Positions 31,997 through 39,785 of a stretch of 64,000 nt of DNA are shown piece by piece. Position numbers and translations under genes: made by a program. Source of the stretch: Akkermansiaceae bacterium (GTDB lineage Bacteria; Verrucomicrobiota; Verrucomicrobiia; Verrucomicrobiales; Akkermansiaceae); the NCBI GenBank assembly GCA_019634595.1, contig JAHCBC010000002.1, forward strand, positions 186,001-250,000, read 5' to 3'. The notes beneath the pieces are model-generated. The model did not search any database. It saw only the letters and a program-made list of their open reading frames with translations, and was not told where the DNA came from. The number at the start of each line of letters is the position of its first letter. Within the stretch, counting starts at the first letter, position 1.

Positions 31997-32071
31997 AGCC
32001 CCGTAGCTCAACCAGCAGAGCTCCCGACTTTGACTCGGAAGGTGGCGGTGCGAATCCGCCCGGGGCCGCCA
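31997..32071 (+). tRNA. tRNA-Gln(TTG) with altered elbow
   Basis: Acceptor AGCCCCG/CGGGGCC has an A1-C72 mismatch, compatible with glutamine identity, which favours a weak first pair. D-stem GCTC/GAGC, anticodon loop CTTTGAC (anticodon TTG), T-stem GGCGG/CCGCC, discriminator G, encoded CCA. The D-loop AACCAGCA has CC where GG is expected, and the T-loop TGCGAAT has G55. The anticodon stem has a C-A mismatch at 27-43, shared with the Lys gene. Confidence 0.85.
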
Positions 32072-32077
32072 TTTCAA

Positions 32078-32152
32078 GGACCTGAAGCTTAGACAGCGAA
32101 GCTCCCGGCTTTTAACCGGAGGAGCAGGGCGCAAGTCCCTGCAGGTCCACCA
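32078..32152 (+). tRNA. tRNA-Lys(TTT) with altered elbow
   Basis: Acceptor GGACCTG/CAGGTCC is perfect. D-stem GCTT/AAGC, anticodon loop CTTTTAA (anticodon TTT), T-stem CAGGG/CCCTG, discriminator A, encoded CCA. The D-loop AGACAGCG lacks GG, and the T-loop CGCAAGT has CGC at 54-56. It closes the array; a TTTCC-GTAT-GGAAA hairpin follows directly after the CCA. Confidence 0.87.
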
Positions 32153-32220
32153 TTTCCGTATGGAAACTCCATCTCCGAGTGGAATGGACGCGCGGAGGAT
32201 GGTCCTATATTACCAGTTCC

Positions 32221-32940
32221 ATGAAATGCCACAGTTGCGGTGGTGCCCTGAAAGGCCCGATGAACTTCTGTCCCTACTGCGGGGTGCGGCAGGACATCGA
32301 CCTGCGGCAGATGCATTTCCGGGACCTGAGCGTGCCGGACGCCGCACTGCCATGCCCGACATGCACGAAACCGCTGCAGGTCATCCAGGTGGGGACCTCT
32401 CCGCCGATGAAGGTGGAACGCTGCGGCGGGTGCTTCGGCATGTTCTTCAACCCCGGGGAGCTGGAGGCGGTTCTGAACCAGCAGACAGAGGCGGCCGTGC
32501 GCTTCGACGCGGAGATGCTCGACCAGGTCACCGCCGACTACGGCTTCAACCACGAGGTGATCTACAAGCCATGCCCGATGTGCTCCGAGCGGATGAGCCA
32601 CCTGAATTTCGGCGGCCGCAGCGGCGTGATCCTGGATCGCTGTGGCACGCACGGCCTGTGGCTGGATGGCGGGGAACTCCGTCGGCTGGCGGAGTGGTGG
32701 CGTGCCGGAGGAAAACTCATCCACCAGCAGTCGGAGTCCAAGCGGGTCGGACGGCTGTTCGTTCCGGAGCCGCGCAAAAGCAACCCCACCGGGGGGAGCA
32801 TCGAATCCCCTGAAAAGCGGGACGACTGGACGTGGGGCAAGCCCGCGGACACCGTCCTGAATACCTTCGACGGCGTGGAGATTGCTTTTGAGGTGATACG
32901 GGTCATCGGAAAGGTCGCCGCGGCGGTCATCAAAAGCTGA
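32221..32940 (+). CDS. Zinc-ribbon protein (zf-TFIIB type)
   Basis: A 239-residue protein with three zinc-binding segments. An N-terminal zinc ribbon (CHSCGG, then FCPYCG) comes first. A first zf-TFIIB repeat follows (CPTC, then RCGGCFGMFFNPGELE), then a second (CPMCSERM, then DRCGTHGLWLDGGELRRL). The WLDGGEL ending is diagnostic of this bacterial family. The C-terminus is a predicted helix (FEVIRVIGKVAAAVI). The role is unknown; such proteins probably bind nucleic acid or assist metalloprotein folding. The ATG at 32221 starts the zinc ribbon; in-frame codons upstream show nothing conserved. It is 68 bases after the tRNA array, on the same strand. Confidence 0.8.
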   Translation: MKCHSCGGALKGPMNFCPYCGVRQDIDLRQMHFRDLSVPDAALPCPTCTKPLQVIQVGTSPPMKVERCGGCFGMFFNPGELEAVLNQQTEAAVRFDAEMLDQVTADYGFNHEVIYKPCPMCSERMSHLNFGGRSGVILDRCGTHGLWLDGGELRRLAEWWRAGGKLIHQQSESKRVGRLFVPEPRKSNPTGGSIESPEKRDDWTWGKPADTVLNTFDGVEIAFEVIRVIGKVAAAVIKS

Positions 32941-33011
32941 TTTCACCGCTCCCTGCCCGGGAGATTGCGCGCAGAATCCTCCGCCCCCGATTGCTTAGAG
33001 CATCCTAAATA

Positions 33012-33027
33012 AATAATTAGAATTATT
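33012..33027. promoter_or_regulatory. Fur/PerR-like box before the fur-suf genes
   Basis: A perfect 7-2-7 palindrome, AATAATT-AG-AATTATT, 39 bases upstream of the Fur-family regulator gene that heads the suf genes. The AT-rich 7-n-7 form matches Fur/PerR operators, so autoregulation and control of suf is plausible. Confidence 0.5.
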
Positions 33028-33066
33028 CTTGATATCGGTTGCTGGTGGGAGGACTTTCCCGCCGAA

Positions 33067-33504
33067 ATGGTCAGCGAAGCCTCATCCAACCCATCGGACT
33101 CCGGGCTCCCCGAGGAGATTTCCGGCCTCCGGATGACGCGCCAGCGGCAGGAAGTCTACCGGATCCTGATGCAGGAGCCGGACCATCCGACGGCAAACGA
33201 CGTGTTCATGCGGGTGAAGGACCGCCTGCCGAACATCTCTCTGGCGACCGTCTACAACTGCCTCGAAGCGCTTGTCCAACACAACATCATCCGGCAGGTG
33301 AACTTCGAGCGCGGCCCGTCGCGCTACTGTTCCAACCTGCAGGAACACGGGCATTTCCACGATTCAGCGACCGGATCGATTCTCGACGTGCATTTCAAGC
33401 CGGGGGTGAATCCCGCGGACTTCCTCGACCTGCCGCCCGGCGCGCTGGTCGATGAGATCGAGATCACCGTCAGCGGGAAAATCACCGCCCAACCAAACGC
33501 CTGA
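33067..33504 (+). CDS. Fur family transcriptional regulator
   Basis: A 145-residue winged-helix regulator: [47 protein letters not shown] (the DNA-reading helix), then [18 protein letters not shown] and a dimerisation domain. The HGHFHD segment corresponds to the metal-site histidines. Unusually, the structural CxxC pairs of typical Fur/PerR are absent; only two Cys occur in the protein, both outside such motifs. It would sense iron or peroxide. The gene heads sufC-fic-sufB-sufD with short spacing (16 bases to sufC), so it probably controls Fe-S cluster assembly. Confidence 0.88.
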   Translation: MVSEASSNPSDSGLPEEISGLRMTRQRQEVYRILMQEPDHPTANDVFMRVKDRLPNISLATVYNCLEALVQHNIIRQVNFERGPSRYCSNLQEHGHFHDSATGSILDVHFKPGVNPADFLDLPPGALVDEIEITVSGKITAQPNA

Positions 33505-33520
33505 ACCTCTCCCACCACAC

Positions 33521-34273
33521 ATGAGCCTCCACATCCAAGACCTGCACGCCACGCTCGAAGACGGCACCGAAATCCTCAAGGGCGTCACCCTCGAAATCCC
33601 GAAAGGTGAAGTCCATGCCATCATGGGACCGAACGGATCGGGCAAGTCCACGCTTTCCAAGGTGATCGCCGGCCATGAGGGCTACGTCGTCACCTCCGGT
33701 TCCGTGACGCTCGACGGTGAGGAGATCCTGGAAAAGTCCATCGACGAGCGTTCCCGCGACGGGATCTTCCTCGCCTTCCAGTATCCGTCCGAAGTCCCCG
33801 GCGTCTCCAACGCCAACTTCATCCGCGCCGCGCTGCAGGCCCGCCTGCCGAAGGGCGAGGAACTGGACGCCGTGGCCTACTACAAGCACCTCTACTCCAA
33901 GATGGACCTGCTGGAGATGGACCGGAAATTCACCGCCCGCGCCGTGAACGAAGGCTTCTCCGGTGGTGAGAAGAAGCGCAACGAGATCCTCCAGCTCATC
34001 ATGCTGGATCCGAAATACGCGATCCTCGACGAGACGGACTCCGGCCTCGACATCGACGCCCTCAAGATCGTCGCCAAGGGCGTGAACTCCATGCGCTCCC
34101 CGGACCGCGGCTTCCTCCTCATCACCCACTACCAGCGCCTGCTCGACTACATCAAGCCGGACCACGTCCACGTGATGGCCGAAGGCCGCATCGTCCGCTC
34201 CGGCGGTCCCGAGCTGGCGCTCGAACTTGAGAAAGACGGCTACGAATTCCTCAAGGAACCTGCCCTCGCCTGA
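33521..34273 (+). CDS. sufC: Fe-S cluster assembly ATPase SufC
   Basis: A 250-residue ABC ATPase. Walker [10 protein letters not shown] lies at about 36-44, the signature region is [13 protein letters not shown], Walker B is [14 protein letters not shown], and the H-loop follows ([13 protein letters not shown]). The ETDSGLD sequence is specific to SufC. It powers the SufBCD scaffold on which Fe-S clusters are built. The ATG at 33521 gives the standard start. It is followed after 6 bases by a Fic gene and then sufB and sufD, so this is a suf operon with an insertion. Confidence 0.95.
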   Translation: MSLHIQDLHATLEDGTEILKGVTLEIPKGEVHAIMGPNGSGKSTLSKVIAGHEGYVVTSGSVTLDGEEILEKSIDERSRDGIFLAFQYPSEVPGVSNANFIRAALQARLPKGEELDAVAYYKHLYSKMDLLEMDRKFTARAVNEGFSGGEKKRNEILQLIMLDPKYAILDETDSGLDIDALKIVAKGVNSMRSPDRGFLLITHYQRLLDYIKPDHVHVMAEGRIVRSGGPELALELEKDGYEFLKEPALA

Positions 34274-34279
34274 TCATCC

Positions 34280-35044
34280 ATGGCAACGCCCGGCCAACTC
34301 ACGGAAAAACTGTCCCGCCTCCAGGCCCTCCGGCCGCTGGAGCCTGCGGCGGTGCGTGCGTTGGAAGAAAAGGTCGTCGCCGCATTCGAACTGGAGGTCA
34401 TCGCCACCAGCAACCAGATCGAGGGAAACTCCCTCACCATCCGCGAAACCGAAATGGTGCTGTCCAAGGGCGTCACCATCGCGGGCAAGCCACTGAAGGA
34501 CCACCTGGAGGCGGTCAATCTGGCGGCGGCGTTCGGTTACCTGAAAGGCTTGGTCCGTTCGCAGGAGCCGATTACCGGCCGTCTGGTGCGTGAACTCCAC
34601 CAGATGGTGCTCAGCCGGATCGATGAAGATTGGGCCGGTGTTTATCGCACCGTCCCCGTCCGCATCGCCGGAGCGAAACACCAGCCTCCCGCCTTTCTGG
34701 AGATCCCCGGCCTGATGGATGACTGGGAGCGGCAGATCGCCGGTTCCGCGGATCTCCATCCGGCGCTTCTCGCGGCGGATGTCCATGAGAGGCTGGTGAC
34801 CATCCATCCTTTCGTCGATGGCAACGGACGCACCGCCCGCCTGCTGATGAACCTGGTGTTCCTCCGTGCCAGCTATCCGGCTGTGGTCATCCCTTCGGAC
34901 TCCGCGTCGCGGATCGCCTACTACGATGCGCTGGAAGCGACCCAGACGGGGAGCGATCCGGAGGCATTCCGGAACTTCGTCGTCCATGCTGCCGACGTGA
35001 TGCTCGACCGTTATCTGGAAACCCTGGATCCGGCCAAACTCTGA
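34280..35044 (+). CDS. Fic family protein (predicted AMP-transferase) inside the suf operon
   Basis: A 254-residue Fic protein. The active-site motif [12 protein letters not shown] is intact at 176-187, including the catalytic His and the Gly-Arg phosphate-binding part. An N-terminal inhibitory helix motif SNQIEG at 44-49 fits the (S/T)xxxE(G/N) rule, so this is a self-inhibited (class II) Fic protein that would need relief before it modifies targets. Fic enzymes usually attach AMP to a Tyr, Ser or Thr of a partner. It sits 6 bases after sufC and 31 bases before sufB, on the same strand. That position is not part of the usual suf gene set and suggests a role in control of Fe-S assembly or an acquired gene. 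Confidence 0.88.
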   Translation: MATPGQLTEKLSRLQALRPLEPAAVRALEEKVVAAFELEVIATSNQIEGNSLTIRETEMVLSKGVTIAGKPLKDHLEAVNLAAAFGYLKGLVRSQEPITGRLVRELHQMVLSRIDEDWAGVYRTVPVRIAGAKHQPPAFLEIPGLMDDWERQIAGSADLHPALLAADVHERLVTIHPFVDGNGRTARLLMNLVFLRASYPAVVIPSDSASRIAYYDALEATQTGSDPEAFRNFVVHAADVMLDRYLETLDPAKL

Positions 35045-35075
35045 TACTTTCACCTTTTCCTCATACTTACCCGAA

Positions 35076-36512
35076 ATGTCCCAAGAAGATCTCGCAGTCC
35101 TCGATTCCGAAACCCGCGATGCGATCGACATCGACCGCACGAAGGGCGACTTCACGTTCCCGGAGCGCAACAAGTTCGACGCTGGCCGCGGCCTGACGGA
35201 GAAGACGGTGGACTACATCTGCGATGTGAAGGGCGACCCGCAGTGGCTGCGTGATTTCCGCCACCGCGCGCTGAAGGTTTTCAACGACAAGCCGATGCCC
35301 ACCAACTGGGCGACGAAGGATCTGGAGAACATCGATTTCGACGTCATCCGCTACTACCTCTCCGACGGTGAGAAGCCGAAGCGCTCATGGGACGAGGTTC
35401 CGGCGGACGTTCTGGAGACTTTCGAGCGTCTCGGTATTCCGCAGCAGGAGCGCGCGTTCCTGGCCGGTGTGGAGGCCCAGTTCGACTCCGAGGCCGCCTA
35501 CTCCAACGTGAAGGAGGAGCTGACCAAGCAGGGCGTCATCTTCGTGAACTCCACCGAAGGCCTCCACAAGCATGAGGAGATCTTCCGCCCCTACTTCGGC
35601 AAGGTCATCCCGACCGGTGACAACAAGTTCTCCGCGCTCAACAGCGCCGTGTTTTCCGGTGGTTCGTTCATTTACATTCCGAAGGGTGTGAAGCTGAAGC
35701 AGCCGCTGCAGGCTTACTTCCGCATCAACTCGGAAAACTTCGGCCAGTTCGAGCGCACGCTCATCATCGCGGACGAAGGCGCCGAGGTGATGTACATGGA
35801 AGGCTGCACCGCACCGAAGTTCGAGACCTCCACGCTGCACTCCGCCGTGGTGGAGCTGGTGGCGCTGAAGGGCGCGAAGATCCAGTACGTGACCGTCCAG
35901 AACTGGTCCTCCAACGTGTTCAACCTGGTGACCAAGCGCGGTCTGGCCATGGAGGACGCTGAGATCCGCTGGATCGATTGCAACATCGGCTCCCGCCTGA
36001 CGATGAAGTATCCGGGCGTGGTGATGAAGGGCAAGGGTGCACGCGGCGAGGTCATCTCCATCGCGCTGGCGAACAACGGCCAGCATCAGGACACCGGCGC
36101 GAAGATGATCCACGCGGCGGACTACACGACCTCCAACGTGGTTTCCAAGTCGATCTCCGTCGGCGAAGGCCGCTCCACCTACCGTGGCCAGGTCCACATC
36201 CCGAAGCATCTCAAGGGCTGCAAGAACAACACCGAGTGCGACGCGCTGCTGATCAACACCAACAGCCGCACGGATACCTACCCGGCCATCACGGTGAAGG
36301 GCAACAAGCACTCCACCCAGCACGAGGCGTCCGTCTCCCAGGTATCGGAGGACATGCTGTTCTACCTCATGCAGCGCGGCCTCAACGAAGGCCAGGCGAT
36401 GTCGCTGGCGGTGAACGGTTTCATCAACGACCTCGTCCGCGAGTTCCCGATGGAATACTCCGTCGAGCTCAAGCGCCTCATCGACCTCGAGATGGAAGGC
36501 TCCGTCGGCTGA
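35076..36512 (+). CDS. sufB: Fe-S cluster assembly protein SufB
   Basis: A 478-residue scaffold protein. The N-terminal helical part ([20 protein letters not shown]) is followed by the right-handed beta-helix core with [34 protein letters not shown] and the late [21 protein letters not shown] segment. These are typical of SufB, and the C-terminal [16 protein letters not shown] helix closes the fold. SufB with SufC and SufD forms the cluster assembly complex. Codons and length are normal. No sufS, sufE or sufU lies in the window, so the cysteine desulfurase must be elsewhere. Confidence 0.95.
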   Translation: MSQEDLAVLDSETRDAIDIDRTKGDFTFPERNKFDAGRGLTEKTVDYICDVKGDPQWLRDFRHRALKVFNDKPMPTNWATKDLENIDFDVIRYYLSDGEKPKRSWDEVPADVLETFERLGIPQQERAFLAGVEAQFDSEAAYSNVKEELTKQGVIFVNSTEGLHKHEEIFRPYFGKVIPTGDNKFSALNSAVFSGGSFIYIPKGVKLKQPLQAYFRINSENFGQFERTLIIADEGAEVMYMEGCTAPKFETSTLHSAVVELVALKGAKIQYVTVQNWSSNVFNLVTKRGLAMEDAEIRWIDCNIGSRLTMKYPGVVMKGKGARGEVISIALANNGQHQDTGAKMIHAADYTTSNVVSKSISVGEGRSTYRGQVHIPKHLKGCKNNTECDALLINTNSRTDTYPAITVKGNKHSTQHEASVSQVSEDMLFYLMQRGLNEGQAMSLAVNGFINDLVREFPMEYSVELKRLIDLEMEGSVG

Positions 36513-36572
36513 TCCCGCACCCGCCGTTCCATGATTTCCGTCACTCCGCCTGATTTCCTCAGCTCTCCCGAA

Positions 36573-37859
36573 ATGTCCACTACGCTCGCTCCGGCGCCAC
36601 AGACTTCCGCCTCATTCCCCGCATGGTTCGCCGACCGCCAGAAGGCGGCATGGGAACGCTACCTGGCCACCCGCGCGCCGAAGCGCGGTGACGAGCCATG
36701 GCGTTTCGCGAACCTCAAGCAGCTCGACTTCACCGGCTTCGAACGCGCCGGAAAAGTAGAGTCCGCGGAGTTGGTCGCGAAATCCACCGGTCTGGAGGCC
36801 CCGGCGGCGAAGCTGGTGTTCGTGAATGATGAGCTGGTCAGCTCCGAGTCCCCCGGTCTGCCGGAGGGCGTCGTCTGCCTCCCGCTCGCGCAGGCGCTCG
36901 TCTCGCACGGCGACCTGGTGCAGGAACATTTCATGAAGCAGGAAACGCGTCTCGGCTCCGCCAAGTTCGCCGCCCTGCACGAGGCATCCCTGACCAACGG
37001 CCTGTTCGTCCATGTGCCGGACAATGTCGAGGTGGCCGGCACCATCGAGGTGCACCACTGGATTTCCGGAAAGAACGTCGTCGTCTATCCGCACACCCTC
37101 ATCGTCACCGGCAAGCACGCCAAGGTGCGCGTGGTCGATATGTTCCGCTCCGCGGATGACGCGGAGCCGGGCGTGGTGATCGCCTTCAACGACCTGCGCA
37201 CCTCCGCCGGATCGAAGCTCGACTACGTCGCCCTGCAGGCGCTCAACGAGCAGACCCGCATGATCCAGATCAACGAGACCGGCACGGCGAAGGACGCGTC
37301 CACCATCGGCCTGATCGTGAACACCGGCGCGTCATGGGTGCGGAACGAATCGCTCTCCCGCCTCGAAGGCCCGGGCGCACGGTCCGAAATGCTCTCCGTC
37401 TCGATCCCCTCCCACGAACAGGAATACGACCAGCGCACGTTCCAGCACCACGCTTCGGACCACGCCTACTCGGACCTGCTCTACAAGAACTCCCTCTACG
37501 ACCGCACCCGCACGGTGTTCTCCGGTCTCATCTTCGTCGATGAGGGCGCGCACTACACGGACGCCTACCAGACCTGCCGCAACCTGCTCATGAGCGATGA
37601 CGCGGAAGCCAACTCCATGCCCGGTTTGGAAATCAACGCGGACCAGGTGAAGTGCTCCCACGGCAGCACCTCCGCCCAGATCAGCGATGAGGAGATCTTC
37701 TACCTCCGCGCCCGCGGCATCGACCCGGTGAACGCCCGCCAGCTCATCGCCCGCGGATTCTCCGTGGAAGTGGTGGAACGCCTGAAGGATGACGCGACGG
37801 AAGAACTGGTGCTGCGCTTCATCGACGACAAGTTCGCGAAGATCGCCGCGGCGGTGTGA
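36573..37859 (+). CDS. sufD: Fe-S cluster assembly protein SufD
   Basis: A 428-residue beta-helix protein paralogous to SufB. Visible landmarks are RGDEPWRFANLKQLDF near the start, VEVAGTIEVHHWISG in the middle, and YTDAYQTCRNLLMSDDAEA plus VKCSHGSTSAQISDEEIFYL toward the end, where the conserved Cys and His sit. It pairs with SufB and SufC in the scaffold. The start is uncertain: an ATG at 36531 is also in frame, but the sequence from 36573 (MSTTLAPAP) and the CCCGAAATG context, seen also at sufB, favour the later one. It is the last suf gene here; a palindromic repeat (37865-37929) follows the stop. Confidence 0.92.
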   Translation: MSTTLAPAPQTSASFPAWFADRQKAAWERYLATRAPKRGDEPWRFANLKQLDFTGFERAGKVESAELVAKSTGLEAPAAKLVFVNDELVSSESPGLPEGVVCLPLAQALVSHGDLVQEHFMKQETRLGSAKFAALHEASLTNGLFVHVPDNVEVAGTIEVHHWISGKNVVVYPHTLIVTGKHAKVRVVDMFRSADDAEPGVVIAFNDLRTSAGSKLDYVALQALNEQTRMIQINETGTAKDASTIGLIVNTGASWVRNESLSRLEGPGARSEMLSVSIPSHEQEYDQRTFQHHASDHAYSDLLYKNSLYDRTRTVFSGLIFVDEGAHYTDAYQTCRNLLMSDDAEANSMPGLEINADQVKCSHGSTSAQISDEEIFYLRARGIDPVNARQLIARGFSVEVVERLKDDATEELVLRFIDDKFAKIAAAV

Positions 37860-37864
37860 GGCGG

Positions 37865-37929
37865 TGGAGCGCTGGCTTCCGCCGGCACTTTCATTTCACG
37901 AAGCCAAGTCGGCTGAAGCCGGCGCTCCA
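37865..37929. repeat. GGAGCGC-type inverted repeat after sufD
   Basis: Arms TGGAGCGCTGGCTTC (37865-37879) and GAAGCCGGCGCTCCA (37915-37929) are complementary at 14 of 15 positions. The inner part holds a second GCCGGC / CGGCTG pair. The same GGAGCGCCGGCT element forms the outer arms of the nested repeat at 47792-48102, so this is a dispersed family. Confidence 0.5.
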
Positions 37930-37994
37930 TCCCCGGAGAAGTTCACTACCCCACGATTGTTGCGCGGCTCCGCGTCTGTTATAGAACGGACACG

Positions 37995-38966
37995 ATGAAC
38001 CGCATCGACCGTCTCACGGGGATGATCCTCCTGCTGCAGAGCCACCGTGTCATCACGGCGGAGAAGATCGCGGCGCACTTCGAGATCAGCGTGCGGACGG
38101 TCTACCGTGACCTGGCGGCGCTGGGGGAGGCGGGAGTGCCCATCATAGGCGAGGCGGGCATGGGTTACTCGCTCATGCGCGGCTACCATGTGCCGCCGGT
38201 CATGTTCACGGAAAACGAGGCGGCTGCCCTTTTCCTAAGCGGGGAGGTCACGGATCAGATCGCGGATGAATCGCTTCGCGGTGCCCTGCGGGATGCGCTG
38301 CTGAAGATCCGCGCGGTGCTCCCGGCGGAGAAGCGTGACTATGTGAACCGGCTTTCACGCTCCGTCCGGGTGTGGCTGCCGGTGCCTTCCTCAGGCGAGG
38401 AGGAACGGCAATCGCTGATGCCGCTGCAGCATGCGGTGGTGCGGAAACAGTGCGTGGCGCTGACGTATGACGCCGGGAGACGCGGGTTGGTCACGGACCG
38501 GATCGTGGAGCCGCTGGGGGTCGTGTTCTACGGCAGGCAGTGGCACCTCATCGCCCACTGCCGACTGCGGGGAGCGGTGCGGGATTTCCGCCTGGACCGG
38601 ATGGACGGCTGGCAGGTGCTGGAGCAGCGCTTCCATGGCCATGATGATTTCTCGATGAAGGACTTCCTGGCGGAACAGATCCGTGCGCACGAGATCATCC
38701 CCATGGCCATCCGGTTCCGGCAGGAGGTGATGGAACGCGTGCGGACGGAGTGTTATTCCGCCTCCCTCACAGAATGCCCGCTGCAAGATGGTTGGGTGCG
38801 GGTGGAGGGACTGACCTCCTGCACGAAGTGGATGGCGTCCTGGGTGATGGGCTTCGGCCTGGATGCGGAGGTGGAGGAACCCGCGGAACTGCGGGAGGAA
38901 ATCCGCTCGCTGGCAGGGCAGATGGCGGAGAGATACCGGGCCGCGGAAATTTTTTCAGCCTGCTGA
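37995..38966 (+). CDS. HTH and WYL domain regulator (YafY family)
   Basis: A 323-residue regulator. An N-terminal DeoR-like helix-turn-helix (about 1-60: RIDRLTGMILLLQSHRVITAEKIAAHFEISVRTVYRDL) is followed by a WYL domain at about 130-220 (VVRKQCVALTYDAGRR, IVEPLGVVFYGRQWHLIAHCR) and a WYL C-terminal extension. WYL domains bind small ligands or nucleotides. The palindrome CTGACA-N6-TGTCAG at 38963-38980 overlaps its stop codon and precedes the VOC-family gene, so it is the likely operator. YafY-type regulators are often paired with a glyoxalase/VOC gene, as here. Confidence 0.87.
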   Translation: MNRIDRLTGMILLLQSHRVITAEKIAAHFEISVRTVYRDLAALGEAGVPIIGEAGMGYSLMRGYHVPPVMFTENEAAALFLSGEVTDQIADESLRGALRDALLKIRAVLPAEKRDYVNRLSRSVRVWLPVPSSGEEERQSLMPLQHAVVRKQCVALTYDAGRRGLVTDRIVEPLGVVFYGRQWHLIAHCRLRGAVRDFRLDRMDGWQVLEQRFHGHDDFSMKDFLAEQIRAHEIIPMAIRFRQEVMERVRTECYSASLTECPLQDGWVRVEGLTSCTKWMASWVMGFGLDAEVEEPAELREEIRSLAGQMAERYRAAEIFSAC

Positions 38967-38980
38967 CATAGGGTTGTCAG
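38963..38980. promoter_or_regulatory. Candidate operator of the WYL regulator
   Basis: CTGACA-TAGGGT-TGTCAG, a perfect 6-6-6 palindrome, overlaps the stop of the regulator gene and lies 68 bases before the VOC gene. A looser TCTGT...GGACA sequence lies just upstream of the regulator gene near 37975-37990. Confidence 0.45.
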
Positions 38981-39048
38981 TAGGGGGTGGTTGGATGGCT
39001 GCGTGTCCGGGATGACTCCGGATGTTCCAACCCCAACTACCCGAAAAG

Positions 39049-39417
39049 ATGAAAAGCAACGCAGTGAACTGGTTTGAGATCATGGTGGCCGACTTCGATC
39101 GCGCGAAGACCTTTTACGAAACAATCCTCGGCGCGCCGATGGAGGTGACCGATTGCGGCTGCAAGATGGCGCTCTTCCCCGCGGAGTATGACAAGGGCGT
39201 GGGCGGTTGCATCACGCTCATGGACGGCTGCAAGCCCGGCGAGGGAGGCACGCTGGTCTATTTGAATGCCGAAGGTGATCTCGATGCCATCCTGTCCCGG
39301 ATCCCGGGCGCGGGCGGCGAGGTGATCAAGCCGCGCACCGCCATCCCACCACACGGCTTCATGGGTCTGTTCAAGGACACCGAGGGCAACGCGGTGGGCC
39401 TGCACAGCATGATCTGA
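39049..39417 (+). CDS. VOC family (glyoxalase-like) protein
   Basis: A 122-residue single-domain vicinal-oxygen-chelate protein: NWFEIMVADFDRAKTFYETIL at the start, then LVYLNAEGDLDAIL and the closing GFMGLFKDTEGNAVGLHS. The FKDTEGNAVGLHS ending is the classic VOC C-terminal strand. The domain binds a divalent metal and acts in detoxification or ring cleavage, but many members have no known substrate. It is preceded by the WYL regulator gene and its candidate operator. The ATG at 39049 begins the homology. A hairpin follows the stop (39436-39460). Confidence 0.88.
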   Translation: MKSNAVNWFEIMVADFDRAKTFYETILGAPMEVTDCGCKMALFPAEYDKGVGGCITLMDGCKPGEGGTLVYLNAEGDLDAILSRIPGAGGEVIKPRTAIPPHGFMGLFKDTEGNAVGLHSMI

Positions 39418-39435
39418 GGCAGAAGACCTACGGGA

Positions 39436-39460
39436 CCCGGACGGCAAACTCCCGTCCGGG
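39436..39460. terminator. Hairpin after the VOC gene
   Basis: A 9-bp perfect stem, CCCGGACGG / CCGTCCGGG, with loop CAAACTC, 19 bases after the VOC stop. No T-tract follows, so termination is only suggested. Confidence 0.4.
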
Positions 39461-39530
39461 CAAGCTCCCACGCGGCCATTCCGGCTTGCCGTGGATGGCG
39501 GGGTTTTCTAGCCTCCGCATTGACCTGCCA

Positions 39531-39785
39531 ATGCCCAGCGCCTCCACTCCCACACCCGACCGGATCCGTGATCTGATCGACGGCCAGTTGATCGAGCTAT
39601 CACCCGGGTTCGGCGCGAAAGACGACCTGTTCGAGGCGGGGCTGGACTCCATGGCGATCATGCAACTCCTGCTCCTGATTGAGGAAAACTTTGGCGTCGA
39701 GATCCCCATGGGCGAGGTCACGCGGGACAACTTCCACACCACCACGGCGATCGCGCTGCTGGTGGCGGAGAAACAGACGGCGTGA
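39531..39785 (+). CDS. Acyl carrier protein / peptidyl carrier protein
   Basis: An 84-residue carrier protein. The phosphopantetheine-attachment motif FEAGLDSMAIM carries Ser40, and the helices around it (RIRDLIDGQLIEL, LLLLIEENFGVEIP) fit the ACP fold. The FEAGLDS form is more like specialised carrier proteins of PKS/NRPS-like systems than the fatty-acid AcpP (which reads GADSLD). The stop overlaps the start of the next gene by 4 bases. It opens a three-gene coupled operon with a condensation-like enzyme and an adenylating enzyme. Confidence 0.88.
   Translation: MPSASTPTPDRIRDLIDGQLIELSPGFGAKDDLFEAGLDSMAIMQLLLLIEENFGVEIPMGEVTRDNFHTTTAIALLVAEKQTA

Noticed and set aside
31463..32134. Minus-strand protein frames across the tRNA array
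   Set aside because: Seven cloverleaf structures with encoded CCA occupy this stretch on the plus strand, and the translated frames show only tRNA-derived repeats.
31541..32152. Simple decay of the tRNA genes
   Set aside because: Not fully excluded, but intact T-stems and mostly intact other stems, U33 in all six altered genes, encoded CCA, the His G(-1):C73 pair and the same paired loop changes in six genes make it less likely.
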